DNA of 64,000 nucleotides from Sporobolomyces roseus (Eukaryota > Basidiomycota > Microbotryomycetes > Sporidiobolales > Sporidiobolaceae): NCBI GenBank assembly GCA_016617785.1, contig JADILM010000002.1:1488001-1552000 (forward strand), in the 5' to 3' direction. The position numbers and the translations under genes are program-made. The notes under the pieces were generated by a model. It was not told the DNA's origin. It ran no database searches and saw nothing but the letters and a program-made list of their open reading frames with translations. Of this stretch, positions 33,752 through 48,674 are shown piece by piece (position 1 is the stretch's first letter; each line of letters starts with the position of its first letter).

Positions 33752-35129
33752 TCATAATCTAGCTTTCTTTCCCTCCTCTCCCTCTCCCTCTCCTTCACTT
33801 CCACTGCTTCCACTACTCTGTGTATCCCTAGATTGATTGAAAGCCATACTAGTAGTCAAAGCCATCTGCGTGCTCACTCCAACACACCTAACTTTACTCC
33901 TCCAATCCCCGTCTACACTTCCCTCCAAGTCGCTCAGATCACAGGGAGACGTCCAAACTTCGACCGTCAAGTCGTGGCGTCCAGATTGAATCGTTTTCGT
34001 TGAGGCAAAGAGTCCGAAAGTGGTTTTCGAACAGGAGGAGGGGAGGGGGAAGGAGGATTTAAAGTCGAGAGAGAAAGTTAGGGTTGGGTACCACCTGAAA
34101 ACGAGGGAGAAAGGAAAGAGGTCAGTCGATACACGGGGAATAGGAGACCAAGCAGAGGGAAAGAAGATGTGAGAGAGACTCACGAAGGGACTGCTCGAGG
34201 TTTACCAATCGCGAGAATTTCAGGTCCATTCTTTGAACAATCCGCAAAGAAAGGCACGAGGTCTGTAACGTACACGCACACGTGACAGATAGAGGCTCGG
34301 TCAGTGGTTTTCTGACGAGGTGCAGCGAAGAGAGAGAGCTGAGGGCTCACCTGCACAATTTCTCAAATCCTCTCCCTGTCTCAACTCGAACCAACAACCC
34401 CACCTCAACTCTCCTTTCTCCTCTTTAACAAACTCGCACTCTTTCCATCTCATGCCACCTTTGAACCCAAACTTATCCGGAATCTTACTATAATCCTTGT
34501 CTCCCAAATCTTTCGGATGTTGAACCAACGGACATTCCCTCTCCAAATAAGTCGGTACTGGTTCACTCTTGTCTCTCAAATCGAATACGTTCTCGAGTTG
34601 GGTGAAGAGGTAGTGAGTTTTGATACGAAGGATTCGGTTGACAGAAGGGGAAGTGTAATCCGTGATGACGGTGGAAGGGTTCTCGTATTGAAACAATTCG
34701 ACGTCTAACCTAGTCCATCTCTTTGCTGCTGATACGACCGTCACTTCGATTTGAGCCTTTCCAGCGATGGAAGCACTCAAGAATTGAGAAGTTAAATGAG
34801 CCGGATCGAGGTGATTCGAACTTGATTCGTGTTGGTGAGTGGTCGCGGCTCGAGTCAGGAGGGATAAGAGGAATCCACCGTGTCCGACTGATCCTATCGT
34901 CCAGTAAGAAGGGATAGTTGCGTTGTAAACTCGTTTGGAAGGGTACCGGTTCAGGAGGGGATCTTTTGCTCCTGTCCGAGTATAGGCGGGTGTAACTGCG
35001 ATACCCTATTGGTATACAACATGCGTCAGTCCTAGGTGCAGGGTGTGAGGTTGAGAGGGGAAGGAAGGAGAGAGGTGGAGCCGACTCTGACTGAGCGAGA
35101 GAGAGGCTCACTTCGTCTAATCTGACCAT
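33752..35129 (-). CDS. Thioesterase-like protein, double HotDog (TesB-type)
   Basis: Likely acyl-CoA thioesterase. Exon 1 is tiny (MVRLDE, ATG at 35127-35129). It is followed by GIAVTPAYTRTGAKDPLLNR, TIGSVGHGGFLLSLLTRA and DPAHLTSQFLSASIAGKAQI (first HotDog), then VSAAKRWTRLDVELFQ. The second HotDog contains PRAVPSWYPTLTFSLDFKSS and TFGLFASTKTIQSGRHDLTV. The C-terminal tail is Ser/Glu-rich (SSGSSGSEGEGEGEEGKKAR). About 400 aa with four or five introns. This matches the fungal thioesterase-like superfamily. Catalytic residues are not well defined in that family, so the reaction is inferred from fold only. Confidence 0.8.
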
Positions 35130-35445
35130 CCTGAATATGTATAAAGAAGCTGAAGCGAGATAGGTGTGAACCGAGAAGTGAGAACAGTGAAAAGCAGAAG
35201 TGGAGATGTGCTGATAAAGACCGAAGAACTATTCGGATTCGCTTGATAACCGGATCTCGCAACTGACTCGAACTTTCGATTCAATACAGGTAACAGCGTT
35301 CAAATACAGTATAGCTCGGCTAAAACGTAAGATAATAAATCACCCCTTAGTGTCCATTTCATTCCTTCTTTCCTTCTTTCCTTCTTTCCCAACCCAAAAA
35401 ATCCCTCCTTTCTCTCCTCTTCCACCTCGCACTGTCGCCCCCCAA
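35130..35445. other. Intergenic: thioesterase promoter and SLT2 3' region
   Basis: About 320 bp with a short TTCCTTCTTTCC repeat near 35365-35390. The ORF running from 35340 is out of frame with the MAPK end and is not a gene. Confidence 0.5.
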
Positions 35446-37697
<2,252 letters not shown>

Positions 37698-39108
37698 TGC
37701 GACTGAAAGGAGGGGAGGGGAGGGACAAAAGCGAGTCGGGGAGTAGAAGGAAGGGAGAGAGAGAGAGGGTTCGTGAGGAAGAGAACTGAAACTTCCGCAA
37801 GCTAAAAGCAAGCCCGCGCTGTCACTTCTCGACCAGTGAGCAGGTCGCCGACAACCGACAAGGAAACTAAGGCTTTGCTCGCGGAGAGCGAAGAATCGTA
37901 ACAAGAAATTCGGAGATTCCGTTTCGACTTTCCAACGGGATCAGAACAAGCTAGGCTGAACAGTCTGCATTACATCGACGACGATACAAACGACATCTGC
38001 GTCCAAATTCGCGAAGCCTCGTCTTCCTCGACAACAGAGACATCGCTGAATAAACTAAAATCGACGTTTTCTAAACTCTTCCTCATTTATGTCACTGCTT
38101 CTGCCGCATCTCATCCCGCCGCCCTGCAATTACCCACCTGATGGTTGATCGAACGCCCTGCTTTTGAACTTGCGTCGATATGGGATCCTGAGTCTAGCGA
38201 AACGAGCATTTCTCCCGTGGTTTCGAATCTGATTCCCTCATTTTTTTCCATCTTCCCTGCGCCCGCCTGTCGGTCTCGAGGATATGTCTCTATCCATTTC
38301 AATCCACTAAGGTCGTGTCGTATCGAGTTGATGAATTGGATGCAATTGGAAGGATTAAGATGTTTGATTCGAATTAGCGATCACATGAGTCGTTGCTGGG
38401 CTCTGCCGGACTCTCATGGTCCATTATGAGCTACGAAGAGCATCTTGTCCGATTGATTGAGGTCGAGTACGAGAGTCTACGAGGTCGTTATAGAGCTGGA
38501 AGTAGAGGGTGAAGGGATAGGAGAGGGGGGAGGAATTGCGAGACGAGGAGGCGAGTAGGCGGTCTAGCGATGGTCCGAGTGTGTAGTTGTAAGGTTGCTG
38601 AATATAGTGAAAGTTGCTCTGAAGCAATAGAGTGTGAGATGAGAGAGAGAGAAAGGAAGAAAGGATGAGCTGAGGCAGAAACTTGGGGAGCAAGTCGATG
38701 AGAGTGAGCCAAATCTTCAGTTTGGAATCTCCCTGTTGATCTCACCCCGGCAGCCACCCTCTCAATAGGTAAGCATAAGTTAGCTACTCGTATACTACCA
38801 GCTACAGTCAACTCGAACTACTCGCTCAACTTGAACTTCAAGATTCAGTCTCAAGAGAGAGGGAGAGAAAATCTTCAATATCAATTCAACCTATTCGATC
38901 TAGCAACACAGGAGTAGTGTAGAGGGAACAGGAGTATACAGATATAGGTGGAAATGCTGTCAAAGTAGCTAAACTGGGTCAGGCTAGAGAGACAGAACTT
39001 CTCTCACCTCCAACTCGACTATCCCACAATTTCGCAACATCAACCAATCTCACTCTCGATTGAACACGTTTGACTGACTCGTTGGAATTATCTTCGAATG
39101 TTGCAGTC
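37698..39108. other. Divergent intergenic region SLT2 / RPL14
   Basis: 1.4 kb holding both promoters. A TGACTGACTC branch-like element and TTGCAG just before the RPL14 ATG suggest a 5' UTR intron ending at 39106; its donor was not found. ORFs at 38145-38429 (+) and 38424-38811 (-) have no recognisable domain and no splice partners. No gene is claimed. Confidence 0.45.
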
Positions 39109-39667
39109 ATGTCCCAGGATACTACTTTCAAGCGCTACGTCGAGGTCGGCCGCGTCGTTCTCGTCAACGACGGTCCTTCTGCCGGCAAGCTCGCCGTCAT
39201 CGCCGAGATCATTGATCACAACCGTGTAAGCTTTCACTCTCTCTGCCAACGTGTATCATCTCGACTCATTCAGAATTAATTCAATTTTAGGCTCTCATTG
39301 ATGGTCCCTCGACCGGTGTCCCCCGTCAATCCTTCACTTACCGACGATTGGTCCTCACTCCTTACGTCCTCAAGAAGTTGCCCCGTGCCGCAGGTACCTC
39401 GACCGTCAAGAAGGTGTTCGACGCTTCCGAAGTTCTCGCCAAGTGGGAGAAATCCGCATGGGCTCAAAAGCGCAAGGCTACCGAGCAAAGGAGGAACCTT
39501 TCCGATTTCGATCGATTCGAAGTCATGCTCCTCAAGAAGCAACGCAGACGTCTCGTACAGGTAAATCTTCCCCTTTTTCCCTCCCCCTTCTTTCCCGTTT
39601 ACTTATTCACTCTTTGGAATTACGTTGGGTATAGGCTGCCGCTGCCAAGGCCAAGAAGTCTGCTTAA
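39109..39667 (+). CDS. RPL14: 60S ribosomal protein eL14
   Basis: Large-subunit ribosomal protein of 139 aa in three exons: 39109-39225, 39291-39560, 39635-39667. It begins [20 protein letters not shown] with the KOW-like [19 protein letters not shown], then [60 protein letters not shown] and [16 protein letters not shown], and ends with the usual basic [10 protein letters not shown]. All intron borders are canonical and the length is normal. The codon choice is biased to C-ending codons (GTC, CTC, AAG, CGT), as expected for a highly expressed gene. Confidence 0.97.
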
Positions 39668-40294
39668 ACTCACCACTTCTCGACCTAACCCTACTTCTCG
39701 TCTTTCTCCCCCCTTCTCTTTTTCCTCGACTCCCTTGAACCTCCCCCAATCCTCGACCCCTCGACCCCCTTTCTCGACCTATTCTCAACATGACAGACAA
39801 AAGCTGGAGTGATCTTTTCAGAATTAGGGAAGGAAACGGAAAAGAGGGAACAAACTATGAAAGTGGTAGAGACTTCTCTTTCTGAATGTAAAGGAAGTTT
39901 TACGCCGTTTCGGAAACATCAACCTAAACTTTCGGGCGATGGAGTAAGAGAGTTGTTCTCGAGGGATTTCAAGGTGAGAGTGTTCAAAAATGAGGATGAA
40001 CAGGCAGATTTAAGCCGGATCTCGAGACGACAGCATGTTTCGACGCTCTGGAACCCTGTCAAACCGGAGTCAGTTTGTTGTCGTTTCGGAGCAGCCATCT
40101 CTCGTCGTCTCCGAATGCCCAAGTTTGAGTGATTCTCATTTCAACGTCGAGAGCCCCTTCTCGCATACTGTCAATTCTACTATCGATCGATTCGCTTCGT
40201 CTCGAGAACTTATCTCTCGCAGCGCTTCGCTCTCGCGTCTCTCCTCCACTATGACAGCGCTCGAAGAGGTTGATTCATATGCTATCAGACAATT
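39668..40294. other. Convergent intergenic region RPL14 / WAPL
   Basis: About 630 bp, pyrimidine-rich just after the RPL14 stop (39690-39780, likely 3' UTR). ORFs are unsupported. Confidence 0.5.
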
Positions 40295-43200
40295 TCAAGA
40301 AGTCTCGACCCTCCTTTTCAATCGTTCTACAGTCAACCTGATTCGTCTCGCAACGTCTCCCACCTCGCCTCCTCTCCTCATTTCCTCGACATCCTCGTCA
40401 ATTAGCGTCATCTCCTCTTCATCTCCACGCTCGAACTCTAGCATTCCCCTCACTTCTTTCTGATCTTCATGTAATTTCGCGAACTCTGAGAGTGCGTCAA
40501 TAATCGCTGTTATTGTCGCAGAGGAAGGTGCTGGGGAGAGACAGTCGAGAATCAGGGATTCGTTGCGTGGATTGTCGACTAGGGAGAGTCCGAGAACGAG
40601 TCGAAGGAAACCGGTGATAGAGGTTTGATAGACCTGCGAAAAAAAGGTTCGCTAATCAGCTAGAGAGTAAGAAAGGGAGACTGAGAGAGAGAGTGACTTA
40701 CGGTGTTGGGAGCATCTGAGAGTGGGTCAAGATATAGTTGGGCGAGAGTTGTGAGGACAGGTTGAGGTGAAGGACAAGTGCAACTTCGAACGCATTTTCG
40801 ACCTTGTTGACAATTTGGATCGATCACTGCCGTGCAGTAACGAGGGAGTCAATTATCAGCATTCACCGGAAGACCTCGAAGCTTGAATCAAGATCATCGC
40901 TACTTACCGGTTTCTCGTAAGATATCTTTCGCTTCGTCGGAAGACTCGACAAAATTCGTAATGATCCCGAGAACCAAGCAGAGTATATCCCATTCACTGT
41001 GTTTGCCCTCTTCCTCATCAGGCTCTTCCCCTTCTCCAGTACTTTGCCTTGAGCGAGTCTTCCCTTTGTCCTTCTTCGACGATCGACGACATTGCAGAGC
41101 GATCCTGACGAGGATTCCGAGTAGTCCGTCGCTGGTCGTAGATCGGTTATTGAGAAAGGCGTCACTCCATTCAGTTTCTGTGCTGAGGCCAAAGATGATG
41201 CCTAAGACGTCGAGAAGCACCTTTGAACCTGAGTCTGCTTGATCTTGGGATGAAGTCGAGCCGAAAGCGAGTATTGAGCCTGTTAGAGCGACGTTCGTGA
41301 ATGTTCGACTGAGTGATAAGAGGTGATTTGGTGAAGAAATGATGTGGAACGCGTAGGGAGTCGAGAGAGACGTCGCTTCGAAGACTGAGAGGCAGAGAGA
41401 AATCGTTGCTAGAGATACCGAGTCGCAGGATGAAGTCGTTGTGTGAGGAAGGATGTCCTATATGGCGAAGGAGATCAGTGAAAGTCCCCGGGTCAGATAT
41501 ACGGGATCAGAGCTTACGAGTCCGTTCGCGTACTTTTCGATACGCTGATCGAGTGGTCGAGATTCGTCCAAGAACGCTTCAACAGCTGTCTCGAAAGCTC
41601 CACTCGTACAGAGTAGCTGTTGAGGTTGGAAGATTGGTCGCGCTGTAAAGGAGGCGACAGTCCTCAAGATTTGGAGATTGAGAGTTCGAAGGGAGACCTG
41701 TATCGAGAGAGAGGAGTCAGAATTGGTTTTGAGGTGACGCAGATAAGCTAACGTACTGGTAGATCCGGTCCATCGAAGAAGTCTGACTCGTCAATGATTT
41801 CTCGTAGAGCTTGGAGCTGATATTGATCAAGTCGAGGAGTCAGTTCAATACGAACTCTCGAAAAGTCTCGAGGTAACTCACATGCCTGGCATCACTCTTC
41901 GATAGCTTCCCCTTCTTCATAAAACTGCTATCGTTCCCTCCTGTGGAAGCTGTACCGATTTCCTCGGTTACCCATTCCCTCCCTGCCATATCGACGAGAG
42001 TTTGGAGCAAATCACAATCTCGCTCAGCGCTGTCGAGTGTAGCTTTTCGGGGTGAGGAGCTTTGAGATCCGCTAGATTGAGACGCGGCGGCAGGAGAGGG
42101 GGTAATATCGGTTGAGGCCAGTCGGAAAAGAGGTTCGCAGAGACGTTGATCACGGGTCAAAGCAGCGAGCAAGACGACGAGGGCGACGTCGAGTACCTTC
42201 AGTAAAGGTACTGATCAGTTCTAGGTCCGAATGAGAGATCAAGTGGACTCACTCGATCACCATCTCCGGCTCCTCCTCTTCGGAAAGCGAGATAGACTTG
42301 TTCTGACATCCCGCTCGACTTGAGCCGTCGCAGCCAATCTCGATCAAGGGTCTTTCCAAGTAGCTCGAGCGCACTAAAGACGGCCGCATTGACGATCAGC
42401 GTGTGATCGATGCAGTAGACACAGAATCGATGTCAAACGCACCTCGACTTCGCTCCACTCCCTCCCTTTCCATCTCTCAACCCATCAAGCGTCCATCCCA
42501 TTTCGTCACTCCATCTCTTGCCCTCTCCTTGCGCCCTCAAGATTCCAGTCCCGACTACTCTCGCCCCTCTCTCCTGACTCTCTGTCTCCTCATCTTCATC
42601 CAGTTCTTGTTCGGCAGAGACTCCCCACTTGTCCTTGAGTTGAGCATACGTTTCACGAGTTGCTGCGGGTCGTGGGATACGTTGTTGAATCGATGGAGGG
42701 AGAGATGGGAGTTGAGGAGACTTTGCGACGAGTCCTCCTGTGTCGAGAGCCGAGTGTGATCCCGTCGTCGATTCGTCTCCTCCTCGATCAAGCAGGGCGT
42801 GATTGTCAGTGTCAACCCGAATTGATCTCGCTCCACCATAAGTACGATTCCTCCCTGTATCTGCGAGATTCGAGCTAGTCGCAGAGAATGATACAGGTCG
42901 ATAAGCACTTCCGATCGCTGGTGGGCGTGAGAAGAGGTTCGAAGCGTCTTGAGCATTCTTGAGAGGACTCGGAGAACCGGTTTGAGCTCGCTGGGGTGAG
43001 ATCGCGTCGGGAAGGGAAGAAGTCGTGCCGAGAGCGTTTCGTCGAGGAGATTGGAAGGGGGATTTCGAGGTCGGAGAGGAATGGGGCGAAGAGAGGGTAG
43101 GCTGAGAGGCGGAACGATCGAGAGGAGTCCTGACTGGTCTAGCAGGAGACACTGTCGAGTGAGGGATTTGTCAGGTTGGTGCCGAGTAGCGACAACAGCT

Positions 43201-44519
43201 GTAGAGGACTCACACGGTGAAGGAGCTCGACTGTAGCCTGTTCTCTCGTTCCTCTCACTCGCTCGTTTCGCCGCCATCGCGGCAACGACTCCCCCAGAAG
43301 CTGATCTCTTTAGACCTAGCCTCGATGAACTGGACGACTCTGCGTCTGATACTTCGAGCATAGGTGTGGCAGAATCTCGACTATCGGAAGCAGAGTTCGC
43401 GAAGGAAGAGAATAAGGAAGATAGATCTTTCGCTGGACTAACTGGTCGTTTTGGCTTTGCTGCAATGGAGGGTGATACAGGCTGTTGGATTCTAGTAGTC
43501 GCGATGTCAAGAGATGGGTGCGGGCGTGTCGAAGGAAGAGGCGAGGGTTTCACGGGAGAGGAAGAGCTGGGAAGAATAGTGCGAATAATCGGTGCAGAGG
43601 TCGATGCGCCTGGGGATGGTCGTGCTTTCGCAGTCGCGACAGTGATATCTTTGTTCGAGAGGGATTTGTCGGGGGATGATCGGAGACGGGCGAGAGGGGC
43701 GACATAGTCGAAAGGAGGGGGAATATCGTCGTCTGTTTCTCCTACCCTCCCAATCTTAGCTGGAGGTGCCAATCCACTCGCGGTGGATTCTTGCTGAGTG
43801 ATCGGTATCTTGCGTCTCTTGCGGCTCGGCGGGGAAGGTGGATCGGAGAAGACTTCTGGATCTTCGTCGGCGGGAGGAGGAGGAGGTGAAGGGGGTTTAG
43901 GAGCAGAGGTAGAGGGTGAATTGGGCTGAGCGTTGGTTGACGATGCGTTCGAATTCCTGAGTGATCGTTGTCGTTTCGGAGGAGAGGGCTTTTCGGATCT
44001 AGAGGACTTGGTCGATTCGAGAGAAGTTCGAGACGATTTCGTTGCTGGACCCTCGACACTTTCGTTCCCTTTCTGTCGTGGAGCGTTACCTCGAGTAGCT
44101 CTAGATCTTGTCGACGTCGCCATGACTGCGAATTCATCCCAGTTCGTCGAGTCCTCCTCTATTTTCTTCGAAACTCCTCTCCGACCACTCCTGATACTGT
44201 TCCCTTCTTGCACCGGTTCCTCCTCTTTCTCCTTTCCTTTATTCGTCGCTGACCGTTGACTCGTTTCACTGACTCCGTTGCCAACAGCCTTTGAACTTTT
44301 CCCCTCTGAATTTCGACTTCCGAGTAATCTCAGTTGGACATCCTGATCACTCGTCCCACTCTCGCCTTCATCACTCGAGTCCATGAGTAGCTTTGCGATA
44401 TCCGATTTCGCGTTGTCGAGGTCGGGAGAAGGGCGAGTACGTAAAGTCGAAGTGAGAGAGGTTCGTTTGCTGTACGTCTTACTTGTCGTTGGTCGCCGCT
44501 TGAAGGGAGAGGTAGCCAT
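40295..44519 (-). CDS. WAPL: WAPL / Wpl1-like cohesin-release factor
   Basis: Opens the cohesin ring to release it from chromosomes. The ATG at 44517-44519 begins MATSPFKRRPTTSKTYSKRT, then DIAKLLMDSSDEGESGTSDQ. About 480-550 residues of Ser/Pro/Lys-rich disorder follow (IRTILPSSSSPVKPSPLPST, DLSSLFSSFANSASDSRDSA). The conserved C-terminal WAPL helical-repeat domain starts near RIPRPAATRETYAQLKDKWG and continues through LKSSGMSEQVYLAFRRGGAG, LDVALVVLLAALTRDQRL, MLLDVLGIIFGLSTETEWSD, WDILCLVLGIITNFVESSDE and VYQTSITGFLRLVLGLSLVD, to the final RIRLTVERLKRRVETS (stop 40295-40297). About 1,250 aa. The assignment rests on the WAPL-like repeat pattern; the domain matched from memory, hence less than full confidence. 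It is divergent from EZH2. Confidence 0.8.
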
Positions 44520-44910
44520 CTCTTGTGATCTATACGGCTCAGAGGAGCTCGTTCCGAAGGCTGAGTGATGAGGGAGAGTTCAAAAGTCGGTTTCATCTTT
44601 TGAAGTGCGAATCCCAACCACTTCAACAGCACACTATTCGCCTTAAATCAAGTGAACAAGCCTAGAGATAGTATCTGAATCTCGTAACGGTAACCGAAAC
44701 ATCTCCCGCTCCAGACTCGCTCGATTCTGCTCTTCCAGTTCATCACTCAACTATAGGCTCGACAACTCTTGTTTGCGCCCTGGGAGCTGATTTAGAGTAG
44801 TGGAGAGTATCCGTTGTACGTTCGGCTACATTCAGCGATGCTCTCAGAGGATGCTCACGCTGATTCCTCAGCACTTCGCAATGAAGGTCGATTCACTCTC
44901 TCCGCCCGCG
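44520..44910. promoter_or_regulatory. Divergent promoter WAPL / EZH2
   Basis: 390 bp between the two start codons. It serves both a cohesin factor and a chromatin silencer. No clear TATA box was found. In-frame ATGs for the EZH2 side also occur at 44851 and 44881. Confidence 0.5.
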
Positions 44911-47900
44911 ATGTCCGACCAAGGTTCCTCCACCGTTGAACTGGAGGATCTGCTCGTACCTGCGAAGCAACTGGTGAGCTACGAGATTGCTCGAGCGACG
45001 TTTCTTTCAATTTCGCTGACTTCGCTTGTTTTCAACAGTCTCTCTCAGAACCTCGCGCTGCCAGAAAGACTGCAACAAAGAAGACCTCTCGACCTCAACA
45101 ACACAAGATAAGGAAAGCTTGCCGCAAAACGACTCGACCGATTCACGAGTCGAGTAGAACGAGGAGACGAGAGCTTCGTTCTCGCGTTATCCCCGCAGTA
45201 GATTCAACATGCTTCACACCTCCGTTGATCACCACGACGGGTCCTCTCCCAAAAGAGCTCCTACTCGATAATCTACCGTTCCCTCTCCTCCTCGAAGTCA
45301 AGATGACTAATCTCAACATTCCTCTTCCCGCTCCCTGCCTCGTCCAGCACGAAATCTCACTAGCCCTTCGCCACGACTGTCAATCTTCGGCAGACGCTAC
45401 GGAGTTTGATCGTCCAGCTACGACCGTCGAATGGATTCAAGAATCTCCCGCTTCTCCGAGCCCCGTTCCCGCTTCTTTCACTCTATACGACTATCCGCTT
45501 CTTCCACCTTCGACCGCTCGCGACAAAGATCGTAACCCTATCTTGCCTCAACGGTCGGAACTTCTCCTTCGATACCGCATCCTTTCTATCACGAATGAAT
45601 CGCTTTTCGAAGCGACTTTCCCTATCTCGAAAGATCGACGAATTTTGACCAAGGGTACGAGCAAGCCGAAGAAGACGAGTCACGGTGAAGGAAAGACTGT
45701 AGTGTTGAGCTGGAAGTTCGATGGTTCTGTGAGAAGGCAAGCTGAAGAGGGATCAGAGTATGAAGGAGAAGTCATGAAAGGATTGGAGGAAAGGCTCGAG
45801 GACCTGGAAAAGGAGTGGAGAAACGAAGTTGTCGAACGTGAGACGGTCAGTCATCGCTTACTTGCGATCATGACTATCGTGACTAACACTTCGCGAGAGT
45901 CGATAGATCAATCGCCAACTTTCGATGGACGAAACTCCTCTTCCAAAACTTCCGAGTGGATTCGAAGTCACTCCTCCTCTCGTCTCCTTCGACTCCTCCG
46001 ACTCAAGTTCCGGTTCCGACTCTGACTCCGACTCTGATCGACCTCTGTGGGCTCCAGTCCCGAGATATGAGTACGTTGAGTACACGACTCAAGCGATTCC
46101 CTTTGAAGGTCAACCTTTCGAGGTCGCTCCTCTACTCAGAGATTGGGAGGATGCAGAAGTCAACAATAGGAAATTAGAGGACGCGTCGGCTGTGGCGATG
46201 ACTTATCAAGCGAACTCGGATGATGATGAGGAGAAGATCAGAGAGGAGCAGGAATGGAGAGATAAGAACATGATTTCGAGGAGAGCTCTCGATGGATTGG
46301 ATCCTGGTCGTGAGTTCTCATTACTCTTACTCTTCGACTTCGAGCTGAGCTTCGGGTTCTCTCGCAGGCGTTCACCGCGATTCCGTCGCTCTCGATTACT
46401 TCGTCAACTCACTGCAAGTCGATCGAAAGGAACTCGAACGTAGAATGGCTGGTCAAGATGGTGTGGAACTTAGCTTGGGCGATGTGTTGAAGGAGGAGGA
46501 ATCAATCGCCGATCTTTGTGATCGATTCGAGAAAAGGATAGGGAAGTCAATAGACGACGTTCAGAGAGAGTTAGTCTCTTCTCGCTCACGGTAAACATCA
46601 GAGTCTAGCTCATATCCGTACTCTTCGAATTGTACAGCTCTCTTCTACGTTCTGAGAGCTCAATCGTCTCCTCGTGAGTCCTCGTATCGCTTTGTCCTCG
46701 TCCGAATCCGAGTTACTGACCTACGTTCGACGCTTGATAGTCACGTCGCTCTCGATAGATGTCAGCTATGCGGGAATACTTGTTGCCAATTTCATCCTCG
46801 TACGTTCAGACTCGTTTCTGTCCCTGGATTGACCATCGCTAACTCTCCTTCATTTTTAGCGGTTCCGTCGTTCAACAACCCAACCATCTCACCTGCTCCT
46901 CCCTCTTCTCAAAGCTCCAGCGAAGCAACTTGTACCTACTGTGGCGGTCACGACTGCCAATCTCGAAAAGTAAGAGCCGCTTGTCTATATCCGATGATCT
47001 TTTGCTGATCTTTCCCTCGTTGACAGACTCGCTCATCTTCCGAGCAAGAAGTCATCGATGAAGAGCGCTTGAACGCATTCGCAAAGGACTATCCCCAGCT
47101 CAATATCTGTACTGCTTCACTGGTTCTCGACTGCCCTGTCGACGAAGTGAGTCTCTCCGCTTCCCCTTCCCGTCGCTACAGGTTGGCTGATGACTTCGGA
47201 ACGACAGATTCTCGAACGAGTCCCCGAAAGTACCTTCTCTCGCGAACCAGCTGCCGAATCTCGGCCCTCTCTCCCTAGCTCGAGGAGGAATGAAGATCGA
47301 GCGACAGGGGAGAGTTTCGGTTACAATCCTTGCAACTGTACGAATTGTAGTGAAGGTTGCGTATGCTTGAGCATGAACGCTTTCTGCGACAAGTTCTGCG
47401 GTTGTCCGTCGAGCTGTACGTTTTCTCTTTCGCTTCTCTAGTTTACGCAAGTTGACCTATTTGTTAATCCTTCTAGGTCCTCGCCGCTTCCGAGGCTGCA
47501 AGTGTCACAAGAACTCGTCGCAAACACGCTGTTGCGAGCAGAAATACACTCTCACTCAGACACAGTGTCCTTGCCGATCGAGAGGACGAGTTTGCGATCC
47601 TGTTCTCTGTGGTTCTCACGACAGTGAGTCGCGCTTCTCCCGATATGACGACAGATCGTTACTAACTTCCGGTGCCCAATCACAACAGACTGCTCAAACT
47701 TGCAAATCCAACAACAAGACCCGAAAGCGACGTACTTGGGCAAATCAACTTGTGCTAACGGCGGCTACGGGTGTGTTTCTCCTCTATTCTCTACTCGCTC
47801 AGCGAAAGGATCTCATATGTCGTCACTCGAAGACTGTTCATGCTCGAACCAGCTACTCCTGGCGACTACATCGGAGTGTACGGAGGAGAGCGATTTGAGG

Positions 47901-48394
47901 TTGTTACGAATTCCTTCACTTCGACTGGCTACGGACCTTGGCAAGGGTGAGTTTCACTATCGTTTCATATGATTCGACGCAGTCACTGACTCGTTGCGAA
48001 AAAGGTCACTCGTCGACGACCTACGAATCGTAAATTCTCCTACTTTCACCTCTTTCTCACAAGCCGCATTGCTGATATGCCCATGCAGTCCTACTGGTAT
48101 ACTGTCGACAACGAACACGCTATAGATAGCGCACTCACTGGAAACCTGATGAGGTTCATCAATCACCGCAAGAAACCTAACGACAATGTCGGAGCTGCTC
48201 GTGCGTAATGACTACTCTCGAAGCTTCTCACCGAATACACCTCGCTGACTCGTACTTGCCTGCTTCTAGCCGTCTACATCGATGGAACCCACCAGATGGG
48301 GATTCATGCGACCTCTTCCTTGAACGCCGGGGATGAGTGTTTCCTCGATTACGGCGAAGCTTACGGCAAATTACTCAACTCTGAAGAGTACTGA
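44911..48394 (+). CDS. EZH2: Enhancer of zeste (EZH2-type) H3K27 methyltransferase
   Basis: Catalytic subunit of Polycomb repressive complex 2, adding H3K27me3. Likely start MSDQGSSTVELEDLLVPAKQ (44911; 44851 and 44881 are possible); first intron 44974-45038. The middle has Zn-coordinating patches (CQLCGNTCCQFHPRTFR; CTYCGGHDCQ). Next is the CXC pre-SET domain NPCNCTNCSEGCVCL, CDKFCGCPSSC, FRGCKCHKNSS, CPCRSRGRVCDPVLCGSHD. The SET domain reads ANGGYGLFMLEPATPGDYIG, VYGGERFEVV, LVDDLRISYWYTVDNEHAID, LMRFINHRKKPND and YIDGTHQMGIHAT, then ECFLDYGEAYGKLL, ending SEEY. Two SET motifs differ from the animal consensus (see findings). Thirteen or so introns, about 900 aa. PRC2 is patchy in fungi, so its presence is informative. 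Confidence 0.9.
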
Positions 48395-48674
48395 GCTACT
48401 TGAACCTTGACAAAGTCGTTAAAGTACCGCTTGAACTGGAACTTCTACCGCTCGAGATGAACTTTGCTGATCTTTTCGTTCTCTCGCTCAAAAGTTCATT
48501 GCACCAAAGCGCTTCGCCTGATGTGCTCACCTGACGCTACGCATATGCGCTCCGCGACGGGGCTTGAGCTTGTAACCTGCCTCTGCTTCATTTTTCTTTG
48601 CGCCGGTCGAAATCGAAATCTCTCGAGATGCTTCGGTTCTCCATCTTCTCACTTCGACTCTTCAGCCTCACAGC

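Noticed and set aside
38424..38811. Minus ORFs between SLT2 and RPL14
   Set aside because: Low-complexity Ser/Leu runs, no partner exons, no domain.
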